Shown here: in pieces, positions 1 through 7,684 of the stretch
Position numbering within the stretch: the first letter of the stretch is position 1
How the letters are laid out: the number at the start of each line of letters is the position of its first letter
NCBI GenBank assembly: GCA_963724285.1
Contig: CAVRUD010000020.1
Coordinates: 62,001-126,000, forward strand
DNA length: 64,000 bases
From: CAVRUD01 sp963724285
GTDB taxonomy: Bacteria; Chloroflexota; Chloroflexia; Thermomicrobiales; UBA6265
Direction: 5' to 3'
Notes under the pieces: model-generated
Told to the model about the DNA's origin: nothing
The model's input: only the letters and a program-made list of their open reading frames with translations
Databases searched by the model: none
Translations under genes and position numbers: made by a program

Positions 1-2
1 TG

Positions 3-671
3 CCCAAGATCCTCAGTGGCTCGCTCGACGTGGAGCGGGGCGGCGGCGGCGGGGCCGTGACCCGGATGATCTGCGGCTACTTCGGGTGCGACCGCGACGC
101 GGAGCGCCTCTTCCTGGCCGGGCTGCCGCCGCTCTTCACGGTGAACGTCGGCGCGGACCCGGCCGGACGCTGGCTGGAGAGCTCGATCCGGCACGCGGTC
201 GACGAGATCGCGGCCGGGCGGGCGGGCCGCTCCGCCGTGCTCGACCGGCTGACCGAAGCCCTCTTCCTCGAAACCTTCTGCCGGTATGTGGATCGGCTGC
301 CGGCGGAGCAGGCCGGCTGGCTGGCCGCCGCCCGCGACCCGGCCGTCGGCGCGGCCCTCGCCGCCATCCATCGCGACCCCGCCCGCCCCTGGACGCTGGA
401 CGAATTGGCGCGGGAGGCCGGGACCTCGCGCACGGTGCTGGTCGAGCGGTTCGCCCACTACCTGGGGGAGTCGCCGCAAACCTACCTCGCCCGCTGGCGA
501 TTGCAGCACGCCGCCCGCCTGCTGGAGACGACGGATCGCACCGTCCTCGACGTCGCCCTGGAGGCGGGATATGCCTCGGAGGCGGCCTTCAACCGCGCCT
601 TCAAGCGCCGCTTTGACCTGCCACCGGCCCGCTTTCGCCGCCGTCACCGCGAGGGGAGCCTCGCGGCCTAA
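3..671 (+). CDS. AraC-family transcriptional regulator, 5' end missing
   Basis: Reading frame is open to the left edge, so the N-terminus lies outside the window. The visible part has the end of a cupin-type sensor domain followed by a two-helix AraC DNA-binding domain (LDELAREAGTSRTVLVERF, then VALEAGYASEAAFNRAFKRR), which is how cupin_6/AraC regulators end. The likely role is to control nearby oxidoreductase or small-molecule genes; its target is unknown. A full-length paralogue with the same architecture lies at 27411-28403. The stop codon abuts an inverted IS-end repeat that starts at 672, so the native 3' flank has been disturbed. Family assignment is strong, function is inferred. Confidence 0.9.
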   Translation, partial: PKILSGSLDVERGGGGGAVTRMICGYFGCDRDAERLFLAGLPPLFTVNVGADPAGRWLESSIRHAVDEIAAGRAGRSAVLDRLTEALFLETFCRYVDRLPAEQAGWLAAARDPAVGAALAAIHRDPARPWTLDELAREAGTSRTVLVERFAHYLGESPQTYLARWRLQHAARLLETTDRTVLDVALEAGYASEAAFNRAFKRRFDLPPARFRRRHREGSLAA

Positions 672-711
672 AGCCTGTTATGGACTTGGTACGCTTTCGG
701 CGTGGAAACGC
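672..711 (+). repeat. left arm of a 40-bp inverted repeat (IS5-like end)
   Basis: Starts AGCCTGTTATGGACTTGGTA and matches the reverse complement of 1088-1127 with only two mismatches. It contains an ATG followed by codons for MDLVR, the same start seen in the right arm. It sits directly after the AraC stop codon; the flank CTAA here and CTAG on the right resembles the CWAR target of some IS5 elements. Confidence 0.8.
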
Positions 712-744
712 TAACCCGCAAGCGGGACCGGGTCCATTGCCCCG

Positions 745-1041
745 CTAGAGCTGGAGCTGGTCCCCACTCGCGAGCAAGTCCGGCGGTCCGGCGAGGAGCG
801 GTCCAACCTTGGGGGCGTTCCGCTTCATGACCTGCCCCTCCGTATGGGCCCGCTGCGCCTCGCGGTCCGTGTAGTGCTCGACGGCGTAGAAGCGGTTTTC
901 GTCCTGATCGTCTTGGATGAAGGAGAACGCGAGGGTGCCCGGCTCTTCCCGGACGGATTCCTCGGCGTGCGCCTTGGACTCCCGGAGCAATGCTTCGCGC
1001 CGCTCCGGTATGGCCTCGAATCGGTAGACTCGCCAGTACAT
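745..1041 (-). CDS. antibiotic biosynthesis monooxygenase (ABM) fold protein
   Basis: About 98 residues with the dimeric alpha/beta-barrel ABM pattern: MYWRVYRFEAIPERREALL, then EEPGTLAFSFI and FYAVEHYTDREAQRAHT. Such proteins include quinol monooxygenases and heme-degrading enzymes, but many are uncharacterised and the substrate cannot be read here. The ATG at 1041 is preceded at good spacing by AGGAGG. A longer in-frame extension runs upstream to 1248, but residues encoded by 1042-1119 read as the N-terminus of an IS5-family transposase (NATPESYPTDVTEEEW), so I take that extension as IS-end debris that now supplies the ribosome-binding site. Confidence 0.72.
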   Translation of the reverse strand: MYWRVYRFEAIPERREALLRESKAHAEESVREEPGTLAFSFIQDDQDENRFYAVEHYTDREAQRAHTEGQVMKRNAPKVGPLLAGPPDLLASGDQLQL

Positions 1042-1127
1042 CGCCCACTCCTCCTCGGTCACGTCGGTCGGGTACGACTCGGGGGTTGCGTTTCCACGCC
1101 ACAAGCGTACCAAGTCCATAACAGGCT
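1042..1127 (-). mobile_element. IS5-like transposase 5' end remnant with right inverted-repeat arm
   Basis: 1088-1127 is the right arm of the inverted repeat. Reading leftward on the minus strand from the ATG at 1119, the frame encodes MDLVRLWRGNA and then SYPTDVTEEEW. The YPTDxTxxEW motif is the conserved start of IS5/IS1182-type DDE transposases. The rest of the transposase is absent and the ABM gene follows in the same frame. The element therefore looks like two inverted copies of an IS 5' end enclosing an ABM gene. Confidence 0.65.
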
Positions 1128-1235
1128 CTAGCCGGCACCCGGGCCAGCGCCAACCGCCGTGGAGATGGCGATCGATGATCCGGGTCAGGAGCCGGACGAG
1201 TTCCTCCCGCTCCATGAAGAGAGACGAGCAAACCG

Positions 1236-1264
1236 TTGACACGTCCAACGATCGGGTGTATTGT
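1236..1264 (+). promoter_or_regulatory. sigma-70-type promoter of the DUF1330 gene
   Basis: A consensus -35 TTGACA at 1236-1241 is followed after 17 bases by TATTGT at 1259-1264. The -10 box runs into the tandem operator at 1263, so a bound repressor would block RNA polymerase. Confidence 0.6.
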
Positions 1265-1292
1265 TGGTATTACCAACGTTGGTATTGCCAAC
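1263..1292 (+). promoter_or_regulatory. tandem palindromic operator
   Basis: Two adjacent 15-bp near-palindromes, GTTGGTATTACCAAC and GTTGGTATTGCCAAC, differ at one base. Placement over the -10 region of the DUF1330 promoter suggests repression. The regulator is not identified; the AraC protein upstream or an unlinked MarR/HxlR-type protein are possible. Confidence 0.6.
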
Positions 1293-1350
1293 GATTGAGG
1301 TGAAGTCAACCGCTTTTTCGCCTTTGCCGTCCTCTCAGGAGACCGTAGCC

Positions 1351-1659
1351 ATGGCAGCCTATCTCGTCGTCGATACCGACTGGCAGGACACCGACCCAGA
1401 GACGCGGGCGGCCTTCGGGCGCGCGGCGCAGCCGGTTATCAAACAATACGGCGGCACGTTCCTGACACCGCCGGGCACCCTCTCCTACGAACCGCTGGAG
1501 GGCGACTGGGCTCCCAAGATCCTCACGATCGTGGAGTTCCCCGACGCGGCGAGGGCCCGGCAGATGTGGGCCTCCCCGGAATTCCGGGCGGCGGTCGCCA
1601 TTCGCCGGGCCACCAACGCCGTCTTCAAGATCGTCCTGGTCGATGGCGACCCGGCCTGA
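1351..1659 (+). CDS. DUF1330 family protein
   Basis: 102 residues. MAAYLVVDTDWQDTD, KQYGGTFL, PKILTIVEFPD and AVAIRRATNAVFKIVLVDG follow the DUF1330 pattern, a small ferredoxin-like dimeric fold of unknown reaction related to ABM proteins. The start at 1351 is chosen because it begins the domain and has AGGAGA upstream; an in-frame start at 1261 would translate the operator. It has its own promoter and tandem operator just upstream. Confidence 0.85.
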   Translation: MAAYLVVDTDWQDTDPETRAAFGRAAQPVIKQYGGTFLTPPGTLSYEPLEGDWAPKILTIVEFPDAARARQMWASPEFRAAVAIRRATNAVFKIVLVDGDPA

Positions 1660-1815
1660 CAGACAGACGCCGGACGGCAGGACGAACGGATCCCACGGAG
1701 GAGCTGCGCCTGATCCCCTACGGGGCAACCAATCTCCGTGTCGCGGAGTTCCCGACCCTTCCGATCGCCGGATGAGGCGCGAGGTCCCGATCATCCCTGG
1801 TCCTGTGAGGAATCT

Positions 1816-2412
1816 TCACGGCCAGACATCCCTCGCTCGAATGGTCGCCACGAATCGAGGTACATGGAGTTCGAGCGCGTCAAGAACATCATCCAGCGTC
1901 AGGGGAGGATCAACCAACGCTGCAGCCTGCTCACCCAGGACGCGCACCATCGTGGCCGGATCGGCGTCGAATAGCGCCTGAAGAAACTCGTCTGGCAACC
2001 GAGCGGTCATACGCCATGGGGACAACGCGGCCGGAGGAAAGTCTCTGAGGTTGCTCGTGACGATCAGATCCGCCCCGGACTCGACCGCAGTCGCGAGAAC
2101 GTGACGATCCTCGACGGCATTCGTCATGAGTTCGATCGTCGCCAGGGATGGGTCGAGTTCGGCGTCCGGGAAGGCTTGTTGCATCTGGGCCAGCATGCGC
2201 CGCACGCGAACCTCAGTGCTCCGCCCATCGGTGATGAGGTTGCGGCGAAGTTCGTCGAGAATCTGGGCGCTCCATCGAGGTTTGTACAGCCGTGCCTCCG
2301 CCAAGCGCAACAGCAGGTCGCGAAGCGCCGCTGGGTAGAGCACATTGGCATCAAGCACCACGACATCGAACGAGAAGCTCGCCGCGGATTGGCGCGGTGG
2401 ATCGTCAGCCAC
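1816..2412 (-). CDS. PIN-domain toxin (VapC-like ribonuclease)
   Basis: 198 residues. The PIN fold is indicated by VVLDANVLYPAALRDLLLRLAE near the N-terminus (first catalytic Asp), an acidic middle region (VEDRHVLATAVESGADLIVTSN) and LRDFPPAAL. It matches the PIN_3 type, which is usually paired with a helix-turn-helix antitoxin. Such toxins cleave tRNA or other RNA in a Mg-dependent manner. It lies 58 bases downstream of the HTH gene at 2471-2986 on the same strand, the antitoxin-toxin order expected for a TA operon. Confidence 0.82.
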   Translation of the reverse strand: MADDPPRQSAASFSFDVVVLDANVLYPAALRDLLLRLAEARLYKPRWSAQILDELRRNLITDGRSTEVRVRRMLAQMQQAFPDAELDPSLATIELMTNAVEDRHVLATAVESGADLIVTSNLRDFPPAALSPWRMTARLPDEFLQALFDADPATMVRVLGEQAAALVDPPLTLDDVLDALELHVPRFVATIRARDVWP

Positions 2413-2470
2413 CCCAATCGATCCTCAGCTTGCACGAATCAGATGTGGTCGCATTCACCCGTTTTCGCTT

Positions 2471-2986
2471 TTAGTCTTCGATCTTTTTCCGGCGCGCACC
2501 ATTCCGATCCGGCGACCCAGCCTCGCGCGATCTGCTAGGCAGGTCGTATCCTCCCATCTCCTGACCAACGCGCGCGATCTCATCCAATGCCGCCCGCCGC
2601 TCCGCATCGCGCTTTGGCTTGTAGGCCATGACGTCTTCGAAGCGGATCCGTTGCAGGCCGTCCGCGTCCTCGACGAAGGGGATCTCGCCGTCATCGAGCA
2701 ACCGCACGACGTCCTGACGGCGAAGGTCGAGGATTTCGGCCGCGTGCCCGATCGTTAGCGCCTTCGGCAGCACGTTTACTTCGACCGGATAACCCTGGGC
2801 AAGGGCCTGCACCACGCGCCGCACTAACCGAGCAGCGGTCTCCGGCAGCTCGATCCGGCGCCCGTGCTCGTCGGTCAATGAGACCTGTCCCGGGTGGTCG
2901 CCGAGCATCCGCTCCGCCTCCTGTAGCCTCAGGCGCTCCTCTTCGGTGCTTGTTACCGGCCCTCGGGGTGGGCTCGTCGTGACCAT
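2471..2986 (-). CDS. excisionase-type HTH antitoxin
   Basis: 171 residues. The middle holds a MerR/excisionase-like helix-turn-helix (LTIGHAAEILDLRRQDVVRLLDDGEIPFV followed by RIRFEDVMAY), the DNA-binding module commonly found in antitoxins of PIN_3 toxins. The N-terminal half (about residues 15-75) is helical and probably involved in dimerisation; the basic C-terminal tail (RNGARRKKIED) likely binds the toxin or DNA. First gene of the pair with 1816-2412. Autoregulation is expected from the family, though no operator was recognised. Confidence 0.75.
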   Translation of the reverse strand: MVTTSPPRGPVTSTEEERLRLQEAERMLGDHPGQVSLTDEHGRRIELPETAARLVRRVVQALAQGYPVEVNVLPKALTIGHAAEILDLRRQDVVRLLDDGEIPFVEDADGLQRIRFEDVMAYKPKRDAERRAALDEIARVGQEMGGYDLPSRSREAGSPDRNGARRKKIED

Positions 2987-3108
2987 GATCGTTACCCCTT
3001 TCGGCGCTCCGGACTCATTGAATGTGGCGTGAATGAGCGCTCGTCATATCAGCAAGGAGTATGACGAGGCTGACCGGTCGACGCAATCGAAAGAGGCCAA
3101 CGTGCAGA

Positions 3109-3172
3109 GCCGGCCGCCGTGCCCATCGTGGACACGGCGGCCGGCCAAACGCTGAAAACAGATCGCTGATAG
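3109..3172. terminator. GC-rich hairpin with conserved tail (copy 1)
   Basis: Arms GCCGGCCGCCGTG and CACGGCGGCCGGC form a strong stem (3109-3145), followed by a tail GCTGAAAACAGATCGCTGAT. The same hairpin plus tail recurs at 4376-4443. It lies downstream of the minus-strand DUF4365 gene and may end its transcript. Confidence 0.55.
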
Positions 3173-3229
3173 GTGAGGTGGAGGCTCGGGAATCCGCCCA
3201 TCAATGACACTGGTTTTAGGACGGGCGCT

Positions 3230-3811
3230 CTAGCGCCAGGAGGTTACGCTCCTGGCGGAAGATTCTTCGGTTTGCCGGAGGAGCCGTTCTCGTACACGGT
3301 GCCACTGGATCACCCGTTCCACGATCCGATCGAGTCCGGCCTTGTCCAGCTTTTCGAAAGGCGCATGCGCTGCCACTTTGGCATCACCGTTGGATGTGAC
3401 GGAGAATGGCGTCGCCATGCGATGTGTGCCAAGCTCGCCGTTCTGGTCGACGATCGGCTCTCGCAGCCACAGGTAGAGCCCCTCCTCGGTATCGATGTTG
3501 AAGACAAAGAGGCAGATCGGGAGAGCCTGGTCGGTCGCCGTCGCGCTCTGTCGATCCGCCTGACGAGCAAGATCCTTAAGAACGCGCGACCGCCAGCGGC
3601 TGCTTTCGAGCGGCTGGTCGATCCCTTGCGCCTCGATCCCAAACTCCGGAGTGTCGAGCAACCCGGTCCCTCTCACTCTGACGAGAAAATCGTAGCCCGC
3701 GAGGCTGGACCGCGATGGGGTGAGGATGTCCAGATCCGATCGCCTGGTCAGGTGGATCTTTGTGAGCGCTTCGGCCTTCATCACATGGAGCCATGAGGTA
3801 TTTGCCGCCAC
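3230..3811 (-). CDS. DUF4365 domain protein
   Basis: 193 residues. The arrangement KIHLTRRSDLDILTPS, YDFLVRVR, then LPICLFVFNIDTEEGLYLWL and a helical C-terminus ending in VERVIQWH matches DUF4365, a family of unknown function whose fold resembles nucleases and which often sits near defence or mobile genes. Monocistronic as far as visible; the hairpin at 3109 is downstream. No partner gene is evident. The upstream flank is filled with REP-type repeat. Confidence 0.6.
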   Translation of the reverse strand: MAANTSWLHVMKAEALTKIHLTRRSDLDILTPSRSSLAGYDFLVRVRGTGLLDTPEFGIEAQGIDQPLESSRWRSRVLKDLARQADRQSATATDQALPICLFVFNIDTEEGLYLWLREPIVDQNGELGTHRMATPFSVTSNGDAKVAAHAPFEKLDKAGLDRIVERVIQWHRVRERLLRQTEESSARSVTSWR

Positions 3812-4375
3812 AGGACGCCTCCTATCTGAGCTTCGGAGAGGCTGTCTGGTTCAGCCCGGGCTAACCTTGGGCCGTCAGCCCCGGGCGGCATGGACCGCCG
3901 GACAACCATTTGGATTATGAGCCTTAACTTATCGGAATCGGCCCGTAGACGGGCCCGCCCGGGACTCAAAGTCCCGGGCTACCTCACGGAAGTCCCTCCG
4001 GGACTGAGCACGGTCGCTGGCAGCGCGGTGGCACGTCATCAGTCGGCTTGAGCCGACTTCCGTCACTGAGGGATGGTTCAGATGAACTTGACGGTTCTGG
4101 TCGCGCCGGAGCGGCCCCTTCACCCCCCCGGCCCCCCTTCCCCCCGCTGCGGCAGGGGGAAGGGGGGAGAACGGGCGCTGCCCCGGGCGCGGAGACCGTC
4201 AAGCGACCGTGGGCCGGTTTTGAACCATCCCTGAGCCCGGGACTTCAGTCCCGGGCGGGCTCGCCGACCGCGCGGGTTTGACAGACGCGCTACGTGAAGC
4301 GGGCCGAAGAGAAGAGCACCGGTCGCGATCCACCGAGACCTCCTGGGCGGACGATTCCCCGTACTCTCTCGCAAA
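3812..4375. repeat. gene-free stretch holding three repeat families
   Basis: No credible gene. 3829-3895 is a copy of the REP-A repeat (GCTTCGGAGAGGCTGTCTGG, then CCCGGGCT...CCCCGGGCGG). 3955-4075 carries the GGGACTCAAAGTCCCGGG/GAAGTCCCTCCGGGACT family, which recurs at 39735-39800 and 45690-45745. 4121-4171 is the CCCTTCCCCCCGCTGCGGCA/GGGGGAAGGGGG palindrome, seen again at 20371 and 34695. Confidence 0.8.
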
Positions 4376-4443
4376 GCCGGCCGCCGTGTCCATGATGGAC
4401 ACGGCGGCCGGCAAAGTGCTGAAAACTGATAGCTGATAGCTGA
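4376..4443. terminator. GC-rich hairpin with conserved tail (copy 2)
   Basis: Arms GCCGGCCGCCGTGTCC and GGACACGGCGGCCGGC make a 16-bp perfect stem with a 5-base loop, followed by GCTGAAAACTGATAGCTGAT. Nearly identical to 3109-3172. It lies just after the minus-strand MFS gene, so a terminator role is plausible, but the conserved tail marks it as a dispersed repeat. Confidence 0.6.
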
Positions 4444-4450
4444 CGGCTCG

Positions 4451-6091
4451 TCAGTCCGCCGCGACCGGGGCCAGCTCTTCCTCTACGGCCGGGGCGATCT
4501 CCGTCACCGGGGCCGTTTCGAAGGTGGTGTCCTCGATCAGGAAATAGGAGAGGACGGCGCTGGCGATGGCGGTGGAGGCCGCGACGTAGATCGCCACGTC
4601 CATGCCGTCGACGAAGGCGCGGGAGCTGGCGTTGACCAGCAGCGTCTTGATCTCAGCCGGGACGAAGTCGAAGGCGGAGACCTTCTCGATCACGTGGCCG
4701 GCCATGTTGTTGCCGTCGCCGACCGCGTCGACCACCGGGCGGTAGGCCGTCGCGTTCGGGTCTTCGCGCAGCGCCCGAATCGCGCCGTCCTTGTCGAAGG
4801 TCGATTGGTAGGTGCGGTTCATCATCGTGCCCAGGAGGGCGATGCTGAAGGCAGAGCCGATCTCGCGGATCGCGCCGTTGATGGCCGAGGCGACGCCGGC
4901 CTTCTCGCTCTCGACGCTGTTGAGGACGACGGTCATCATCGGCGCCCAGATGCCGGACATCCCGAAGCCCATCACGATAAAGGCCGGGACGATGTCCCAG
5001 TAGCTCGCCTGCACCCCGCTCCGCAGCAGGAGGTAGGCGCCGAGGCCGGTGATGAGGAGGCCGGCCGAGATCATCCGTCGCGCGCCGACCCGGTTGACGA
5101 GGTTGCCCATGATCGGCGAGAAGATCATCATCGCCACGACCATCGGCACCAGGGCTAGGCCGGTGCGGACGGCCGACATATCATGGATGTTCTGCTGGTA
5201 GAGCGTCAGGAAGAAGAAGACGCCGATCATCAGGAAGGTGATGGCGAAGGCGTCGATGTTTGCTCCCGTGAATGTCCTGGAGCGGAAGAAACGCAGCGGC
5301 ACCATCGGCTTCTCGGTCCGGTTCTCGACCCAGATGAAGGCCGCGAGCAGGATCGCCGAGAGGATGAAGGAGCCCAGGATCAGGCTGTCGCCCCAGCCTC
5401 GCTCGCCCGCCTCGATCAGGCCGAAGGTGACGGCGGCGATGGCGCCGGTGATCAGGACGGTGCCGGGGATGTCGGTCGCGACCGTGCCCGACGTGTCGGT
5501 CGACTCCCGCACGACCGCCTGGGTCACGAAGAAGGCCAGGATGCCGATCGGGACGTTGATCAGGAAGATCCACTCCCAGGAGGCGTACTCGATCAGCGCC
5601 CCGCCGATCACCGGCCCCAGGGCGAGGCCGGAGACCGAGATCGCGCTCCAGATGCCGATCGCCTTACCCCGCTCCTCCGGCGGGAAGGCGGCCGAGATTA
5701 GCGAGAGCGAGAGCGGCAAGATGAATGCGGCGCCGAGCCCCTGCAGGGCCCGCATCGCGATCAGCATCTCGACGTTCTGGGCGAAGGCCGCCAGGAAGGA
5801 CGTCGCGGTGAAGATCGTCAAACCGATCAAGAACCACCGCTTGCGGCCGAAGCGGTCTCCCAGGCCGCCGGCCGTGATCTGGACGGAGGCGAAGACCAGG
5901 ATGTAGGCCGAGACGACCCACTGGAGCTGGGTGGCGCTGGCGTCCATCTCCTCCGAGAGGGTGGGCAGGGCGATGTTGACGACGAGGTTGTCGAGGATCG
6001 CCATGAAGAGGCCGAAGCAGGCGGCGATGAGCGCCCACCACTTCGCGTTTCCCTCGTTGACGCGCCCCGCAAGGCCAAATGCTGAAGCCAT
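4451..6091 (-). CDS. DHA2-type MFS multidrug efflux transporter
   Basis: 546 residues, matching the usual length of 14-helix EmrB/QacA proteins. Helix 1 is WWALIAACFGLFMAILDNLVV; motif A appears as GGLGDRFGRKRWFLIG and motif C as SGLALGPVIGGALI. It should export drugs or other hydrophobic compounds by proton antiport in the cytoplasmic membrane. Start at 6091 is chosen for GGAGGG upstream and because the preceding in-frame residues are unlike the family. Divergent from the TetR gene at 6514 with two operator copies between them, the standard layout of a TetR-controlled pump. Confidence 0.93.
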   Translation of the reverse strand: MASAFGLAGRVNEGNAKWWALIAACFGLFMAILDNLVVNIALPTLSEEMDASATQLQWVVSAYILVFASVQITAGGLGDRFGRKRWFLIGLTIFTATSFLAAFAQNVEMLIAMRALQGLGAAFILPLSLSLISAAFPPEERGKAIGIWSAISVSGLALGPVIGGALIEYASWEWIFLINVPIGILAFFVTQAVVRESTDTSGTVATDIPGTVLITGAIAAVTFGLIEAGERGWGDSLILGSFILSAILLAAFIWVENRTEKPMVPLRFFRSRTFTGANIDAFAITFLMIGVFFFLTLYQQNIHDMSAVRTGLALVPMVVAMMIFSPIMGNLVNRVGARRMISAGLLITGLGAYLLLRSGVQASYWDIVPAFIVMGFGMSGIWAPMMTVVLNSVESEKAGVASAINGAIREIGSAFSIALLGTMMNRTYQSTFDKDGAIRALREDPNATAYRPVVDAVGDGNNMAGHVIEKVSAFDFVPAEIKTLLVNASSRAFVDGMDVAIYVAASTAIASAVLSYFLIEDTTFETAPVTEIAPAVEEELAPVAAD

Positions 6092-6340
6092 CCGAACTGT
6101 CCCTCCGATGCCGGTCGTCAGCCGTCCTTGGCGGCGGCGACCCTGATGCGTTGCTGCTGCGTCAGCGACCGATCGGCCGATTCCGCGTCGAGATCGAAGC
6201 CAAAAGGCGCACGGTTCCCCAGGGCTCACGCCACCGTGCGTGAGCCTTGCTCGTCGTCCCCGACGTTGCGGAAAGGGGGGCTCTATGTAACCGTGGGCAC
6301 GGTCATCTGTGCCATCGATCGACGCGGAGCGGCGTTGCTT

Positions 6341-6358
6341 AGTGAGCGATCATTCAGT
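6341..6358. promoter_or_regulatory. TetR-type operator, copy 1
   Basis: AGTGAGCGATCATTCAGT; its reverse complement matches the copy at 6384-6401 at 16 of 18 positions. Lies between the MFS and TetR genes on the MFS side. Confidence 0.65.
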
Positions 6359-6383
6359 TCAGAATCGGCATTGATCTGCGCTT

Positions 6384-6401
6384 ACTGAATGATCGTTCAG
6401 T
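6384..6401. promoter_or_regulatory. TetR-type operator, copy 2
   Basis: ACTGAATGATCGTTCAGT is palindromic at 16 of 18 positions. It overlaps the spacer of a possible TetR-gene promoter (TTACTG at 6382, TTATAC at 6406, 18-base spacing), so binding would autoregulate tetR while copy 1 covers the pump side. Confidence 0.7.
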
Positions 6402-6513
6402 CATGTTATACTCGCCCCGAACACAGTCGTCAAGTGGGGGCCACAATAGAACCCGACCTGACCCGGATCGTGAGATCGCCAGTTCATGTGTTCTTTGCGG
6501 TGGGGGGTTCTCG

Positions 6514-7114
6514 ATGATCGTCATGAAGCGGCGGGGAGCCGAAAGCGATGGCCGCGAGCGGTTGATGGACGCCGCCCTCGCCCTCTTCGCCGATCGCGGC
6601 TACGACGGCGTCGCCATCCACGAGATCGCCGAGGCCGCCGGCATGACCCGCGCCGCCCCCTACTACCACTTCCAGAACAAGGAAGACCTCTTCCTGGCCA
6701 CGGTCAGCCGCGAGATGGAGCGGACGGCGGCGAAGCTCGCGGCCGCGGTCAAGGCTGCTCCCACCTTTCGCGCCCAGTTGATCGCGGTCATCGAAACCTT
6801 CCTGATGGTGCAGGGCTCGTCGGTCGGGCAATTCATCGCCGACGTCAAGCAGAACCTCTCACCGTCCTCTCTGAAACGCTTCGAGACCTGTCACCGCCAG
6901 ACGATGGCGGTTCTCCAGGGCGTTTTCGACGAGGCCTACGCGGCCGGCGAGTACGGGCGCGTTTCGCCCCGGGTCGCCTTCCAGTATCTTCTTCTCGCTG
7001 GCGGTCGGCTACATGGAGCTCGCGCGGACAAACGTGGAGTTCATCCAGCCGGTCGATGGCTGCAACCCGCCCACCCCCGACGTGATGGTCGACGTCTTCC
7101 TCCATGGGATCTAG
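6514..7114 (+). pseudogene. TetR-family regulator of the MFS pump, frameshifted near its 3' end
   Basis: The N-terminal HTH is intact: RERLMDAALALFADRGYDG, then IHEIAEAAGMTRAAPYYHF and NKEDLF. About 155 residues in, near 6979-6985, the frame shifts by one base. The +1 frame continues with family-like sequence (FFSLAVGYMELARTNVEF ... VMVDVFLHGI) to a stop at 7112-7114, while the original frame runs on out of register into the next gene. One extra C in the TTCC run would explain it. Product would be an autorepressor and repressor of the divergent MFS gene. May be a real mutation or a sequencing error. Confidence 0.75.
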
Positions 7115-7116
7115 TT

Positions 7117-7509
7117 GTGGTTGATGCGTCAATTTCCGGTGTGGTCAGCACCGTAGTCGCCGAGATCGTCGAGCGCTTCGATCCGGTTCGGATCGTGCTT
7201 CTCGGCTCCCATGCGACCGGTCAGGCTGATGAAGGAAGCGATGTCGACCTGCTCGTTGTCATGAGCACGCAGTTGCGCCCGCTGCAGCAGGCAGCCGCCA
7301 TCTCCCACGAGCTCGATCACCGCATACCGGTCGACATTCTTGTTCGTACCCCTCAGCAGGTTGCGTCCCCAGACCCGCGCGAACTCATCCTCCGGACAAT
7401 TCTTCGGGACGGCGTTGTCGCGTATGAGGCCGGAAACCGGCGTGTGGCAGCTCCGGGATTTATGATCGTTGCGAACATGAACGGCACATCTCGGGCGGCA
7501 CCGTTGTAG
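7117..7509 (+). CDS. minimal nucleotidyltransferase (MNT-type)
   Basis: 130 residues from a GTG start. The nucleotidyltransferase beta signature is present: VRIVLLGSHATGQ followed by GSDVDLLVVM, with a further Asp in PVDILVRT. MNT proteins usually act as antitoxins that AMPylate a HEPN toxin, but no HEPN gene follows. The gene starts two bases after the true stop of tetR and ends against a repeat (7506). It is in frame with the frameshifted part of tetR, giving an artificial 368-residue fusion that I reject. A second orphan MNT gene lies at 42152-42493. Confidence 0.72.
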   Translation: MVDASISGVVSTVVAEIVERFDPVRIVLLGSHATGQADEGSDVDLLVVMSTQLRPLQQAAAISHELDHRIPVDILVRTPQQVASPDPRELILRTILRDGVVAYEAGNRRVAAPGFMIVANMNGTSRAAPL

Positions 7510-7624
7510 GGGCGGACACGGAGGTCCGCCCGGTTGCCAACCGGGGCGTTCCGAATTGGCAACGACGTTGCCGACGGGGACTTCCGCGGACGGTGACCGG
7601 GCGGACACGGAGGTCCGCCCCTAC
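7506..7624. repeat. long hairpin repeat, family C copy 1
   Basis: Outer arms GTAGGGGCGGACACGGAGGT and its complement CCTCCGTGTCCGCCCCTAC in inverse orientation around a loop of about 80 bases. Other members are at 16324, 27141, 31110 and 38766. It separates the nucleotidyltransferase gene from the LuxR regulator. Confidence 0.8.
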
Positions 7625-7684
7625 GTCATCGACACCGCGCTGGCTCGATCAACCCGTATATGTCCATCACTTTGGGAGGACGCC

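Noticed and set aside
668..1309. 213-codon minus-strand frame over the ABM region
   Set aside because: Overlaps the ABM gene in another frame and reads through both inverted-repeat arms and the operator; no domain.
6403..7509. Single TetR-nucleotidyltransferase fusion protein
   Set aside because: The join is created by a frameshift in tetR; the correct TetR frame ends at 7114 with family-like sequence, and the nucleotidyltransferase has its own start.
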